DNA of 64,000 nucleotides from Mucilaginibacter pankratovii (GTDB taxonomy: Bacteria; Bacteroidota; Bacteroidia; Sphingobacteriales; Sphingobacteriaceae). The stretch is from assembly GCF_014773265.1 (NCBI RefSeq), contig NZ_JACWMY010000013.1:1-64000 (forward strand), read 5' to 3'. The position numbers and the translations under genes were made by a program. Below, in pieces: positions 9,301 through 17,826 of the stretch. Under the pieces are notes generated by a model, which searched no databases, was not told where the DNA came from, and saw only the letters and a program-made list of their open reading frames with translations. The stretch's first letter is position 1, and the number at the start of each line of letters is the position of its first letter.

Positions 9301-10726
9301 GCCGGTATTGATGACCGCTTCGGTAGCTTCATTAGGCTTCCTGCCGATGGCTTTGAGCAATGGTTCAGGCGCGGAAGTGCAACGGCCATTGGCAACGGTG
9401 GTGATCGGCGGTTTGATTACCGCTACATTTTTGACGCTGTTTGTCCTGCCGATCTTATATATTTTATTTGAGAAAGGAAAAACGATGAAAGTACCGGTTA
9501 AACCTGCGGTGATCTTACTGCTTACTTCATTGGGCTTGTTCGCAGGCCATGCCAAAGCGCAAACCCCAATTTCGCTGAAAGCGGCTATCGATACCGCCAT
9601 TAAAAATAACCTGGCCCTGAAAAGCGAAAAGCTCAACGCGGATTACCTGAAACGGAATACGGGCACAGGCGTTACCATCCCGAAAACCAGTATTACGGGT
9701 GAATACGGCCAGATCAACAGCGCTTACAACGATAACCGTTTATCAGTCGTACAGTCGGTTAATTTCCCGACTGTCTATACCCGGCAAAAGGAATTACTGA
9801 ATGCGGAATACCAGGCGGGGGAATTGAATGTCAACCTGCGGCGACGTGATATGGAGCGTTCGGTAACCGAAAGTTTTTACCATATCCTTTACCTGAAACA
9901 GAAACTGCAATTGCTGTTAAGTGCTGACAGTACTTACGCCCTTTTTGTAAAAAACGCGAACCTGCGTTTTGACAAAGGCGAAAGTAATATCCTGGAAAAA
10001 ACCACCGCGGAAACGCAAAGGGCGCAAATAGCGAGGCAATCCGAAATGTTGAACAGCGACCTGTTTATAGCGTATGACCGCTTCCGGGTATTACTCAATA
10101 CTACGGTTGATTATCGGCCGGAAGTCGGTGCTTTTCAATTGCCGGTGCCAATGATAACAGATACAGCTTTCAGCAATCATCCGCAGGCATTGTACCTCAG
10201 CCAGCAACAGCAGGTATCTAAAGCGCAAACACTGGCCGAACAGGCTAAGTTGTTACCCGATCTGAGTCTGGGTTATTTTAACCAGAGTTTTAATGGTACC
10301 CAAACCGTGAATGGCGTTAACCACAACTATGATGGTGGCAACCGTTTTTCATCGGTGCAATTGGGCGTTGCCATACCCTTATTTGGCGGCGCACAAAAGA
10401 ACCGGGTGAGCGCATTCCGAATCAAGGAACAGCAGGCGCAGGTGGATTACCAATCAGGTTTACAAGCCCTGCAAAGCCGGTATAAACAGGCAACAGCAGA
10501 GGTCGGCAAGTACCTGCAACTGGTCGCTTATTACGAAAAGACAGGACTGCCGAATGCCAGCCTTATCCTGAAGACCGCCAATCTGCAATTTACGGCAGGG
10601 CAGGTCAACTACCTGGAATATGTATTATTAATTAACCAGGCGACCGCTATCCGCAGTGAATACACCGATGCGGTCAACAATTTAAACCAGGCCATTATTC
10701 AAATCAACTCGCTTCAAAATAAATAA
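6380..10726 (+). CDS. CzcA-type RND metal efflux permease fused to a TolC-like outer membrane channel
   Basis: This is a 1448-residue fusion. Residues 1-~1030 are a heavy-metal RND permease: the N terminus NRLPIDAVPDITDNQVQI, twelve expected membrane segments and two periplasmic loops. TM4 carries LDFGLIVDGAVIIVE (~399-413), the proton-relay pattern of CzcA-like (Co/Zn/Cd/Ni) pumps rather than the Cu/Ag CusA pattern. From Met1036 a signal-peptide-like stretch (basic start, ILLLTSLGLFAGHAKAQ) leads into a ~390-residue TolC/CzcC-type coiled-coil channel domain. The adaptor gene begins one base after its stop. Permease-TolC fusions of this kind occur in Bacteroidota. Proton-driven export of divalent metal across both membranes is inferred; the substrate is uncertain. 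Confidence 0.92.
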   Translation: MLNKIVEFSVRNKLIIGLFIFGLIGFGLYEVNRLPIDAVPDITDNQVQIITRTPSLGAPDVERLISFPIEQSCRNIPDVKEIRSFSRFGLSVVTIVFEDKAEIYWARQQVAERLNDITSTIPIEFGKPEMAPVTTGLGEIYQYSVRAKAGYEQKYDAMALRTIQDWIVRKQLLGLPGVADVSSFGGFLKQYEISVNPDRLKANNVSITDVFTALQKNNNNTGGAYIEHGPTVLFIRSEGLVGSLEDIGSIVVKNLPNGTPILIRDIGEVGLDHATRYGAMTWNGKQEVSGAVVMMLKGANSNEVIKNIKDKVIQIQKTLPEGVVIDAFLDRTKMVNNAISTVEHNLIEGIVIVLIVLIVFLGNFRAGLLVASVIPLAMLIAVILMNLFGVSGNLMSLGALDFGLIVDGAVIIVEAIMHHIYLTDKTKISREEMDTEVVTVSTRMQNVAVFGGLIILIVYIPIFTLQGIEGKMFKPMAQTVSFALIGAFILSLTYIPMMSSLFLSRNGKHEKNWSDRMMDFFLKHYQNALQRVIKHPKMVVAIASISFIVAVFILTRLGGEFIPKLEEGDFAVETRVLTGSSLQTSVNAIKQGSKILLTKFPEVEQVVGKTGSSEIPTDPMPIDASDMMVILKDKSKWTSASSFDELTTKMSKELEAVPGVSFGFQYPVQMRFNELMTGARQDVVCKIFGENLDTLAIFAKKLGAIAGSIKGARDIYIESITGMPQIVIRYKRAAIAEYGLNVEDINRVVNTAFAGQSSGTVYEGEKRFELVVRLAGAQRKQLSDVQNLLIPTPTGNQVPLQQVADVKIEEGPNQIQREDAQRRIIIGFNVLGRDVQSMVEELQQKVNTEIKLPPGYYATYGGAFENLNAAKKRLTIAVPVSLLLILLMLYLAFGSAKQGLLIFSAVPLSAIGGILALVVRGMPFSISAGVGFIALFGVAVLNGLVLISEFNRLRKEGWDDLRAIVIEGTKLRLRPVLMTASVASLGFLPMALSNGSGAEVQRPLATVVIGGLITATFLTLFVLPILYILFEKGKTMKVPVKPAVILLLTSLGLFAGHAKAQTPISLKAAIDTAIKNNLALKSEKLNADYLKRNTGTGVTIPKTSITGEYGQINSAYNDNRLSVVQSVNFPTVYTRQKELLNAEYQAGELNVNLRRRDMERSVTESFYHILYLKQKLQLLLSADSTYALFVKNANLRFDKGESNILEKTTAETQRAQIARQSEMLNSDLFIAYDRFRVLLNTTVDYRPEVGAFQLPVPMITDTAFSNHPQALYLSQQQQVSKAQTLAEQAKLLPDLSLGYFNQSFNGTQTVNGVNHNYDGGNRFSSVQLGVAIPLFGGAQKNRVSAFRIKEQQAQVDYQSGLQALQSRYKQATAEVGKYLQLVAYYEKTGLPNASLILKTANLQFTAGQVNYLEYVLLINQATAIRSEYTDAVNNLNQAIIQINSLQNK
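9471..9487 (+). promoter_or_regulatory. Possible internal ribosome binding site for the channel domain
   Basis: AGAAAGGA (9471-9478) lies 6 bases before an in-frame ATG (9485-9487, Met1036 of the fusion), exactly where the signal-peptide-like segment of the TolC part begins. It could allow separate translation of the channel in addition to the fused product. This is an inference from spacing and purine content. Confidence 0.4.
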
Positions 10727-10727
10727 G

Positions 10728-11903
10728 ATGAAATCAATAACGATAAAAACATATCTGCAAATGTCCGCGATCACGCTGGCAACATTGTCCCTGTTTTCCT
10801 GCGGCGGCGGCAAGGCGAATAAACCGGAAATAAAAACGGCGGACAAACCCGCCGCCGTAAACAGTATGGCCGTTACCTTAACCGATGCCCAGGTCAAAAC
10901 TGCCGGTATTGATACCGGCCACGCGGTTACCCGTGCGGTAGCGACTACCTTAAAAGTGACGGGTGCCATTGATGTACCACCGCAAAACATGGTGAGCATC
11001 AGTTTCCCGATGGGCGGTTATTTAAAATCCAGTCAATTGCTACCGGGAATGCACGTTAGCCGCGGTGAAACGATTGCCTTGATGGAAGACCAACAATTTA
11101 TCCAATTACAGCAGGATTATTTAACAGCCAAAGCCAAACTGAATTATGCGCAAAAAGATTTTGAGCGCCAGCGCGACCTTAATCAAAGTAAAGCCAATAG
11201 CGATAAAGTATATCAACAGGCGCAGGCTGATTATGAAAGCCAAAAGATCCTAGTCAGTTCTCTTGCAGAAAAATTACGCCTGATCGGTATGAACCCCGCT
11301 AAAATGACCGATGGCAACATTACCCGTAGCGCAGCGGTGCGTTCACCGATTGACGGCTATGTAAGTAAGGTAAATGTTAATATTGGAAAGTATGTCAACC
11401 CGAGCGATGTGCTGTTTGAGATCGTTGATCCAAGGGATATTCATTTGGCGCTGGATGTATTTGAAAAAGATGTGACCTTATTGCACCAAGGGCAAAAGGT
11501 AATCGCCTATACGAACAGCAACCCGGATAAAAAATATATCTGTAAAATTGTGTTGATCGGTAAAGACCTGACCGACCAGCGCAAGACCGAAGTACATTGC
11601 CATTTTGAACAGTATGATAAAACCTTGTTACCGGGCACCTTTATGAACGCTGAGATCGAAGTAACGGCCAACAATGCGCTGACACTGCCTGAAGATGCGA
11701 TTGTCAACTATGAAAACAAAAGCTATGCTTTTAAGGTAACAGGTAAGAATGCTTATGAAATGATAATGGTCAAACCCGGAGTAACGAAAGACGGCTACAT
11801 GGAACTGGCTGCAAGCGGCACGGAATTGCGCAATATCACTTTCGTAACCAAAGGTGCCTACAGTTTATTGATGAAAATGAAAAATACCGGCGAAGATGAA
11901 TAA
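10728..11903 (+). CDS. RND periplasmic adaptor lipoprotein (CusB/CzcB family)
   Basis: This 391-residue membrane-fusion protein would link the upstream permease/channel. A lipoprotein signal is visible with the lipobox LFSC at Cys25 followed by a Gly-rich linker. The body shows the first half of a lipoyl-like domain (GYLKSSQLLPGMHVSRGETI), a helical hairpin (~125-175), the returning strand VRSPIDGYVSKVNVNIGKYV and a beta-barrel/membrane-proximal region. No HMBD Cys-rich domain is present, unlike the adaptors at 34905 and 36148. It starts one base after the permease stop and overlaps the MFS gene by 8 bases, so the three are one operon. Confidence 0.93.
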   Translation: MKSITIKTYLQMSAITLATLSLFSCGGGKANKPEIKTADKPAAVNSMAVTLTDAQVKTAGIDTGHAVTRAVATTLKVTGAIDVPPQNMVSISFPMGGYLKSSQLLPGMHVSRGETIALMEDQQFIQLQQDYLTAKAKLNYAQKDFERQRDLNQSKANSDKVYQQAQADYESQKILVSSLAEKLRLIGMNPAKMTDGNITRSAAVRSPIDGYVSKVNVNIGKYVNPSDVLFEIVDPRDIHLALDVFEKDVTLLHQGQKVIAYTNSNPDKKYICKIVLIGKDLTDQRKTEVHCHFEQYDKTLLPGTFMNAEIEVTANNALTLPEDAIVNYENKSYAFKVTGKNAYEMIMVKPGVTKDGYMELAASGTELRNITFVTKGAYSLLMKMKNTGEDE

Positions 11904-13131
11904 TAGCAAAACGGGGAACTGGCTGTCGGCATTTGCTGATACGTTCGTCGCCTTAAGGAACAAGGTTTTCGCAGGCTTGTATTTCGCACAATCTGTTAGT
12001 TTGTTGGGTGACGCCGTGACCTGGGTAGGTTTGGCCTTATTATCTTACCAGTTCGGAAAGGAAAAATCGGCGATCATTTTGGCGAGTGCCTTAACCTTGC
12101 GGGTAACTGCCTTTATTATTTTCTCACCATTTGCCGGAGTATTGGCTGACCGGGTAAGCCGGAAAACCATTCTCGTAACCACGCACTTTATCCGCATGGG
12201 TATTGTGGCCTGCCTCCCGTTCGTCAACGCGGAATGGCAGATCTATGCTTTGGTATTTGGCTTGAATGTGTTTAACGCATTTTTTACCCCAACGTACAGG
12301 GCGGTAATCCCCCAGGTAGTTGACAAGGCACATTATCGGCAGGCGGTTGGTTTATCAACGGCAACTTTCCAGATTTTGGGTGTACTGGGCCCTGGCTTGG
12401 CGGGTATATTAGCCGTTTGGTTCGGCGCACAAGAGATCTTCTTTATTGATGCGGGTTCATTTATTGTAGCCGGCATATTGATCCTGATGCTTCCTGCTGA
12501 TAAGCTGCAAAAGAAAGCGGACAAAACACAAAAAACGTTTACGGCCTGGCAGGACGTGATCAAGGGTATCCGGCTGCTATTTGGCAATCCTATCATTCGC
12601 TTTGCACTGATCATTGAGTTTGTGTCGGCTATTGCAGGTGCGCAGATACTGGTCAATTCGGTTGGTCATATCAAAAGCGGTTTACATTTAGATGATAAGC
12701 ACTATGGCTGGATCATGGCAGCATTTGGTATTGGTGCAAGTATAGCGGCTTTCGTCGCGGGAAGTTTGGATAAAACCAAGACAAGGCGTATTTCTTTGAT
12801 CTTAGGTGCATTGATACTGGCGATAACCATTTCCATTACCAACTTTGTCAGCTTTCCAATTATGATGGTTTTATGGGTGTTTGCAGGCTTAGGACAGAGT
12901 TTAGCGGAAATGCCTTCCGAAACTTTGATCGGTGAAAACATCCCTGAGAATGAACAGGGCAAGGTCTATGGTTCGCACTTTGCTTTTTCACATTTGTGGT
13001 GGGCGATTGCATACCCGATAGCCGGTTATACCGGTAGTCATTTTGCGGGTAAAGATTTTATGTATGGCGGGATTATTTCGTTTATCCTTTTGGGCGTTGC
13101 TTTAATTGTTATGCCTGCCAAGCGTCAATAA
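11896..13131 (+). CDS. MFS exporter, EntS-like
   Basis: This is a 411-residue major facilitator with about twelve hydrophobic segments. The loop between TM2 and TM3 has GVLADRVSRKTILV, the conserved MFS motif A. The NAFFTPTYRAVIPQVV stretch is typical of the EntS/MFS_3 exporter branch. Its ATG lies inside the adaptor gene (8-base overlap), implying translational coupling. Its location suggests export of metal, chelate or siderophore-like compounds. The substrate cannot be read from the sequence. Its stop codon directly abuts the stop of the convergent methyltransferase. Confidence 0.88.
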   Translation: MNNSKTGNWLSAFADTFVALRNKVFAGLYFAQSVSLLGDAVTWVGLALLSYQFGKEKSAIILASALTLRVTAFIIFSPFAGVLADRVSRKTILVTTHFIRMGIVACLPFVNAEWQIYALVFGLNVFNAFFTPTYRAVIPQVVDKAHYRQAVGLSTATFQILGVLGPGLAGILAVWFGAQEIFFIDAGSFIVAGILILMLPADKLQKKADKTQKTFTAWQDVIKGIRLLFGNPIIRFALIIEFVSAIAGAQILVNSVGHIKSGLHLDDKHYGWIMAAFGIGASIAAFVAGSLDKTKTRRISLILGALILAITISITNFVSFPIMMVLWVFAGLGQSLAEMPSETLIGENIPENEQGKVYGSHFAFSHLWWAIAYPIAGYTGSHFAGKDFMYGGIISFILLGVALIVMPAKRQ

Positions 13132-13743
13132 TTACCGTTTTTTAAAACTACAAAACACGAAATTTTGCTTGGTTCCAAATGGCGTGATATGGTCTTCTAT
13201 GGTACAACTTAGATTGGTAAAATCATGGTAGAACTGATCTTGTAATTGGCCTGACGAATATCGTCGAACAGGCAGGCTGCTACATCTTTCAGGGCCATTT
13301 TCAGAAAAGGCACCAATAATCAAATACTGTTTGACTGATTTGGCGGCGATACTTTTATAAGTAGCTATTTGGGCTTCATCTGTTAAAAAATGAAAGGTAG
13401 CCCGGTCATGCCATAAGTCGTAGCTTTCCTCCGGTTCAAATTCGGTAATATCAGAAACGACACACTTAACCGAGATTCCTTTATCGCCAAGCCGTAATTT
13501 TACTTTTTGGAGCGCGGCTTCAGATATATCCAATACCGTAAGGTTAGTAAATCCTGCTTGTAATAAATGATCAACTAATGTGCTGTCGCCACCACCAATA
13601 TCGATGATCCTGGCATTTTTTGGTAAATTAAAGCTATTAATAAGGTCAAGCGAAGTTTGTGGTACCTTTTGTGTCCAGCTTATTTCTTCAGGACTTTTGG
13701 TTTGATAGACCTTTTCCCAATGTGCCTGAATGTTTTCTTCCAT
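13132..13743 (-). CDS. Class I SAM-dependent methyltransferase (TehB/TPMT-like)
   Basis: This 203-residue cytoplasmic protein has Rossmann methyltransferase motif I as IIDIGGGDSTLVDHLL (~41-56), an acidic loop LTVLDISEAALQKVK (motif II) and YDLWHDRATFHFLTD (motif IV region). The layout resembles small-molecule methyltransferases such as TehB and thiopurine methyltransferase. In Bacteroidota these often accompany metalloid or metal resistance genes, but the substrate is unknown. It is convergent with the MFS gene with no spacing. A small YdeI-like gene lies 13 bases upstream on the same strand. Confidence 0.85.
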   Translation of the reverse strand: MEENIQAHWEKVYQTKSPEEISWTQKVPQTSLDLINSFNLPKNARIIDIGGGDSTLVDHLLQAGFTNLTVLDISEAALQKVKLRLGDKGISVKCVVSDITEFEPEESYDLWHDRATFHFLTDEAQIATYKSIAAKSVKQYLIIGAFSENGPERCSSLPVRRYSSGQLQDQFYHDFTNLSCTIEDHITPFGTKQNFVFCSFKKR

Positions 13744-13756
13744 GGAACAAAAGTAG

Positions 13757-13978
13757 TTAAGTCTTTAAAGTCTTTTGTTTGTTACGTAGCATGATCATCG
13801 CTTTATCAGCTCTGACTTTACGGGTATCTTCTTGTTTAGCTGATCCCACCCAATCACAATAACCCTGTTTGTAAGATTTGGAAAGGCTTTCAAAAAATGT
13901 ATCGGCTTCTACGTCCTGGTCTAAAAGCACCTGTAATTCCGCAGGTGTGCCTTCAATATGTTCCCCTTTTTTAAGCAT
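13757..13978 (-). CDS. Short YdeI/OmpD-associated family protein
   Basis: These 73 residues show the pattern of the C-terminal OmdA/YdeI domain: a central YCDWVGSAKQEDTRKVRADK segment and a final IMLRNKQK. Full YdeI proteins are about 190 residues, so this is either a stand-alone domain or a truncated gene. The start at 13978 is plausible, since no upstream homologous sequence is evident. It is probably co-transcribed with the methyltransferase 13 bases downstream. Function is unknown. Confidence 0.65.
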   Translation of the reverse strand: MLKKGEHIEGTPAELQVLLDQDVEADTFFESLSKSYKQGYCDWVGSAKQEDTRKVRADKAMIMLRNKQKTLKT

Positions 13979-14136
13979 GGCAATTAATTAGCAGTGTTTT
14001 ATATTTCCCTTGTCCCCACATTACTCTTTAATCAAATGTAGGGCATTTAGGCTGTGACTTGTTTAGTTTTTGTCCTTAATATTGCCTTATATCGTTTAAT
14101 ACTTTTAACTTCCAAGATTCAAAACCTGCTTGCCAA

Positions 14137-15189
14137 ATGAAAAAGTTCCTTTTCCTGATTTTGCCGGCATTGGCATTTTTTAGTTTATCATCATTATCTG
14201 ATCTCCCTATTAATTCTATTGGAGCCGGACAGCAGCCGCAGGTAAGTGTTGACACTAAAGGAATTGTAAGGGTTGTATTCGGCTCTGCCGATCAGATTTT
14301 TTGCGCCACTTCCACCGATCATGGCGCATCTTTTGGCAAACCTCTGCTGGTTGCTAAAGTTCCGGAAATGCACCTGGGTATGTCGAGGGGCCCGCAATTC
14401 ACCAGTTCTAAGAATTTCTCGGTGATCACTGCCATGGACAAAGCCGGGAATATTCACTGGTATCAACTCAATCATGCTACTGCCAAATGGAAATATATGG
14501 GTGTGGTCAATGACCTAAAAGATTCAGCACCTGAGGGACTGATGAATATCGCAGCTGACGATAAAGATAATTTCTATGCGGTTTGGTTGGATACCAGGAC
14601 AGGGAAGCATAACCAGATCTATTTTTCATCATTGGCAGGTAAAGCATTCAAATGGTCAAAAAATCTCATGGCGTACCAGTCACCCGACCAGCACGTATGT
14701 GAATGTTGCAGACCAAGCATTGCCGTTGAGGGAACAAGTGTAGCGCTGATGTTTAGGAACTGGCTGAACGGTGCAAGAGACCTTTATGTAATCCGTTCAT
14801 CCAATCAGGGAAAAACTTTTTCTCCGGCAGTCAAGATGGGCATGGATACCTGGAAACTGAACGGCTGCCCGATGGATGGCGGCGGCCTGCGCATCAGCCC
14901 GTCAAATACTATACAGACCGTATGGCAGCGTAAGGGGAATATTTATTATGCCACTCCGGGTAATCCTGAAACTTATATTTCCAGGGGACGGACATGCAGT
15001 ATCGCTGGCAATGGCGCAAATCCGTTGATCACTTACCAGACCGGCGATACCCTTAATGTCGTTAAATTCCCTCAAAAAACTGCTACTATGATCGGTACAG
15101 GTGGTTTTTTGAAAGCGGTCCAGCTTAATGCCAATAGCAACTTCTATGTTTGGGAACAGGATCACCAGATCAGATACAGGAAACTATAG
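14137..15189 (+). CDS. Secreted BNR/sialidase-fold beta-propeller protein
   Basis: This 350-residue protein has a signal peptide (MKKFLFLILPALAFFSLSS) and recurring beta-propeller blade patterns: SSTDHGASFGKPLL-like, SSNQGKTFSPAVKM-like and WLDTRTGKHNQIYFSS. These are BNR/Asp-box features. The Cys-rich insertion HVCECCRPSIAVEG (~187-200) and a later RTCSIAG are unusual and could be a disulfide or metal site. Sialidase activity is not supported because I cannot identify the catalytic Arg triad. It lies just upstream of copA and might be a periplasmic accessory of the copper region. Confidence 0.65.
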   Translation: MKKFLFLILPALAFFSLSSLSDLPINSIGAGQQPQVSVDTKGIVRVVFGSADQIFCATSTDHGASFGKPLLVAKVPEMHLGMSRGPQFTSSKNFSVITAMDKAGNIHWYQLNHATAKWKYMGVVNDLKDSAPEGLMNIAADDKDNFYAVWLDTRTGKHNQIYFSSLAGKAFKWSKNLMAYQSPDQHVCECCRPSIAVEGTSVALMFRNWLNGARDLYVIRSSNQGKTFSPAVKMGMDTWKLNGCPMDGGGLRISPSNTIQTVWQRKGNIYYATPGNPETYISRGRTCSIAGNGANPLITYQTGDTLNVVKFPQKTATMIGTGGFLKAVQLNANSNFYVWEQDHQIRYRKL

Positions 15190-15310
15190 CCCGGAATAAT
15201 AAAGGACTAAACCTAATAAGCAATTTATTTCAAAGAATCCATAACCCAACTATACGGTATTCTATAAATTTTAGGCAGAATCCTGTAAAATCCAAAGCTC
15301 GAACCGGGCG

Positions 15311-15318
15311 TAAATTTG
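15311..15318 (+). promoter_or_regulatory. TAnnTTTG -7 element of copA
   Basis: TAAATTTG matches the Bacteroidota -7 consensus and lies 18 bases before the copA ATG. No -33 TTTG lies at normal spacing, which fits a promoter that needs an activator. The HMA/AraC regulator encoded at 17827 is the natural candidate. Confidence 0.5.
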
Positions 15319-15336
15319 TGCTGTTAAACAAAAGAC

Positions 15337-17571
15337 ATGGCAGCACTACAATTAGAAACATTGACTTTCCCCGTTACTGGCATGACCTGCGCCGCCTGTG
15401 CATCAAGCGTAGAATCGATGATCGGCGCACAAAAGGGTGTTGACAAGGCAGAAGTGAACTATGCCACACAATCCGTTAAAGTTGCTTTTCATCCCGAAAT
15501 CATTCAGCCTGCAGGTTTGCAGCAGTCGGTTCAATCTGTCGGTTATGACCTGATCATCGATATGATAAATGGGAAAGAAAAACAAGCAGAAGCACAGCGA
15601 AGCCATTACCAGCAGCTTAAAAGAAATATTACCTGGGCCATTATTTTAACTGTTCCCGTCGTACTGATCGGGATGGTCTTTATGGACATACATTATGCCA
15701 ATTACATTATGATGGCGTTAACCGCCCCGGTGATCTTTATCGCAGGCAAAAACTTTTTTATTAACGCCTGGAAACAAGCCAGGCATGGCCGGACCAATAT
15801 GGATACGCTGGTGGCCATGAGTACGGGCATCGCCTTTTTATTCAGTGTCTTCAATACATTCTACCCCGAGTTCTGGCACAGCCAGGGCTTGCACCCCCAC
15901 GTTTATTTTGAAGCAGCTTCGGTGGTGATCGTTTTTATTATGCTCGGGAAACTATTGGAAGAAAAGGCTAAATCCAATACCTCATCCGCCATTAAAAAAC
16001 TGATTGGCCTGCAGCCCAAAACCGTAATCCTCCTCACAATGGATGGCGAAAAGGAAACGGCCATTGCGGATGTACAGATTGGTGACCGCCTGCTGGTTCG
16101 TCCCGGCGAAAAGATCCCTGTTGATGGTATTGTTGATGAAGGCAATTCTTTTGTCGATGAAAGCATGATCACCGGTGAGCCGGTGGCCGTGGAGAAAAAG
16201 CCGGGTGACCAGGTATTCACGGGAACTTTAAATCAAAAAGGAAGTTTTCGTTTTACTGCTGAAAAGGTTGGCGGCGAAACTTTACTGGCGCAAATTATCC
16301 AATTGGTGCAGGATGCACAGGGTTCTAAAGCGCCGGTACAAAAGCTGGTCGATAAGATCGCGGGTATCTTTGTACCCATCGTCATGCTGATCGCCTTATT
16401 AAGCTTGGGTGCCTGGCTGCTGTTCGGTGGTCAACATGCCTTAACACAAGGCTTACTGGCAATGGTTACGGTACTGGTAATTGCCTGCCCCTGTTCTTTA
16501 GGGCTGGCTACGCCAACGGCCATTATGGTGGGCATTGGCAAGGGAGCCGAAAATGGCATTTTGATCAAAGATGCGGAAGGGCTGGAATTGGGGCATCAGG
16601 TTAACGCGGTGGTTTTGGATAAAACCGGAACGATCACCCAGGGGAAACCTGTGGTTACTGATTTGCTTTGGGCAAAAGTCCTGCCCATTAATCAAAGCCA
16701 GTTAGAGGCTTTATTTTTAGCGGTAGAACAGCAATCAGAACACCCGCTGGCTGATGCCATAGTAGCTTACCTCAAACCCGACAATGAAGCTTCGGTAAAA
16801 GTAACTTCTTTTAATAGTTTAACGGGACGAGGTGTTGAAGCAAATTTTGAAGGACAGGTATATTTTGTGGGCAGCCATAAACTGATCGAAGAAAGAAAAA
16901 TAGATATACCGGACGAGTTAAAAGCTCCCATAGAAACTTATTTAAACCAGGCAAAGACTGTGATCTATTTTGCGGATCAAACACAGGTGTTGGCGATTGC
17001 AGCTATCGCCGACCCGATCAAAACAGGATCAGCAGCAGCGGTTGACCAATTAAAGAAGCAGGGTATTGCCGTTTATATGCTGACGGGTGACAACGCACAG
17101 ACAGCCGCCTCTATTGCAAAAGAGGCGGGTATTGACCATTTTCTGGCCGACACCATGCCATCGGACAAAGCCGATTTTGTTAAAAAACTACAGGCAGAAG
17201 GTAAAATCGTTGCTATGATTGGCGATGGTATCAATGACAGCCAGGCATTAGCAGAAGCAGATGTAAGTATCGCAATGGGGAAAGGCTCCGATATTGCGAT
17301 GGACGTAGCCAAGATCACGCTGGTTTCTTCGGATCTACAGCAAGTGCCCAAAGCGTTAAGGCTTTCCAAACTAACCGTTCGCACAATTAAGCAAAACCTG
17401 TTCTGGGCATTTATTTATAACCTGATCGGTATCCCCATCGCTGCCGGTATATTATATCCCGTCAATGGCTTTTTACTGAACCCAATGACCGCGGGCGCAG
17501 CAATGGCTTTAAGCTCGGTATCGGTGGTCAGCAACAGCCTGAGACTAAAATTTTCAAAACTTAATCTTTAA
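15337..17571 (+). CDS. copA: Copper-translocating P1B-type ATPase, CPC type
   Basis: This 744-residue inner-membrane pump exports Cu(I) from the cytoplasm using ATP. An N-terminal HMA domain holds GMTCAAC (Cys18, Cys21). The A-domain has SMITGEPVAVEK, and the membrane metal site is CPC (~383-385) in IACPCSLGLATP. Phosphorylation is at DKTGTI (Asp428). The nucleotide domain has SEHPLADAI and the hinge is GDGIND (~629). CPC pumps are P1B-1, the Cu(I)/Ag(I) class. The downstream order copA, copZ, regulator is a compact copper module. Only one HMA domain is present. Confidence 0.96.
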   Translation: MAALQLETLTFPVTGMTCAACASSVESMIGAQKGVDKAEVNYATQSVKVAFHPEIIQPAGLQQSVQSVGYDLIIDMINGKEKQAEAQRSHYQQLKRNITWAIILTVPVVLIGMVFMDIHYANYIMMALTAPVIFIAGKNFFINAWKQARHGRTNMDTLVAMSTGIAFLFSVFNTFYPEFWHSQGLHPHVYFEAASVVIVFIMLGKLLEEKAKSNTSSAIKKLIGLQPKTVILLTMDGEKETAIADVQIGDRLLVRPGEKIPVDGIVDEGNSFVDESMITGEPVAVEKKPGDQVFTGTLNQKGSFRFTAEKVGGETLLAQIIQLVQDAQGSKAPVQKLVDKIAGIFVPIVMLIALLSLGAWLLFGGQHALTQGLLAMVTVLVIACPCSLGLATPTAIMVGIGKGAENGILIKDAEGLELGHQVNAVVLDKTGTITQGKPVVTDLLWAKVLPINQSQLEALFLAVEQQSEHPLADAIVAYLKPDNEASVKVTSFNSLTGRGVEANFEGQVYFVGSHKLIEERKIDIPDELKAPIETYLNQAKTVIYFADQTQVLAIAAIADPIKTGSAAAVDQLKKQGIAVYMLTGDNAQTAASIAKEAGIDHFLADTMPSDKADFVKKLQAEGKIVAMIGDGINDSQALAEADVSIAMGKGSDIAMDVAKITLVSSDLQQVPKALRLSKLTVRTIKQNLFWAFIYNLIGIPIAAGILYPVNGFLLNPMTAGAAMALSSVSVVSNSLRLKFSKLNL

Positions 17572-17589
17572 TTTTTAAAATCAACAAAC

Positions 17590-17802
17590 ATGGAAACTTT
17601 AAAATTCAAAACCAATATCAAATGCGGTGGCTGTATTGCAACCGTAACCCCAGCTTTAGATAACCTGGAAGGCATAGAAAAATGGGAAGTGGATGCCACG
17701 AACCCAGATAAGATCCTTACCGTGCAATCCGGCAACGGACTAACAGCAGGCGAGGTGATCACCGCTTTAAAAGCCAAAGGCTATCATGCTGAGAAAATTT
17801 AG
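17590..17802 (+). CDS. copZ: CopZ-like copper metallochaperone (HMA domain)
   Basis: This 70-residue single HMA domain has a beta-alpha-beta-beta-alpha-beta layout and the metal site KCGGC near residues 11-15. The usual MxCxxC motif is altered: an Ile replaces the Met and CGGC forms the site. It would carry Cu(I) to CopA, whose gene ends 18 bases upstream. Co-transcription is likely. Similar short HMA proteins next to CopA are common in Bacteroidota. Confidence 0.9.
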   Translation: METLKFKTNIKCGGCIATVTPALDNLEGIEKWEVDATNPDKILTVQSGNGLTAGEVITALKAKGYHAEKI

Positions 17803-17826
17803 TCGTAATATTGTTTAAACAAAAAC

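Noticed and set aside
14137..15189. Functional sialidase assignment
   Set aside because: BNR-like blades are visible but the catalytic Arg triad and Tyr/Glu pair cannot be identified.
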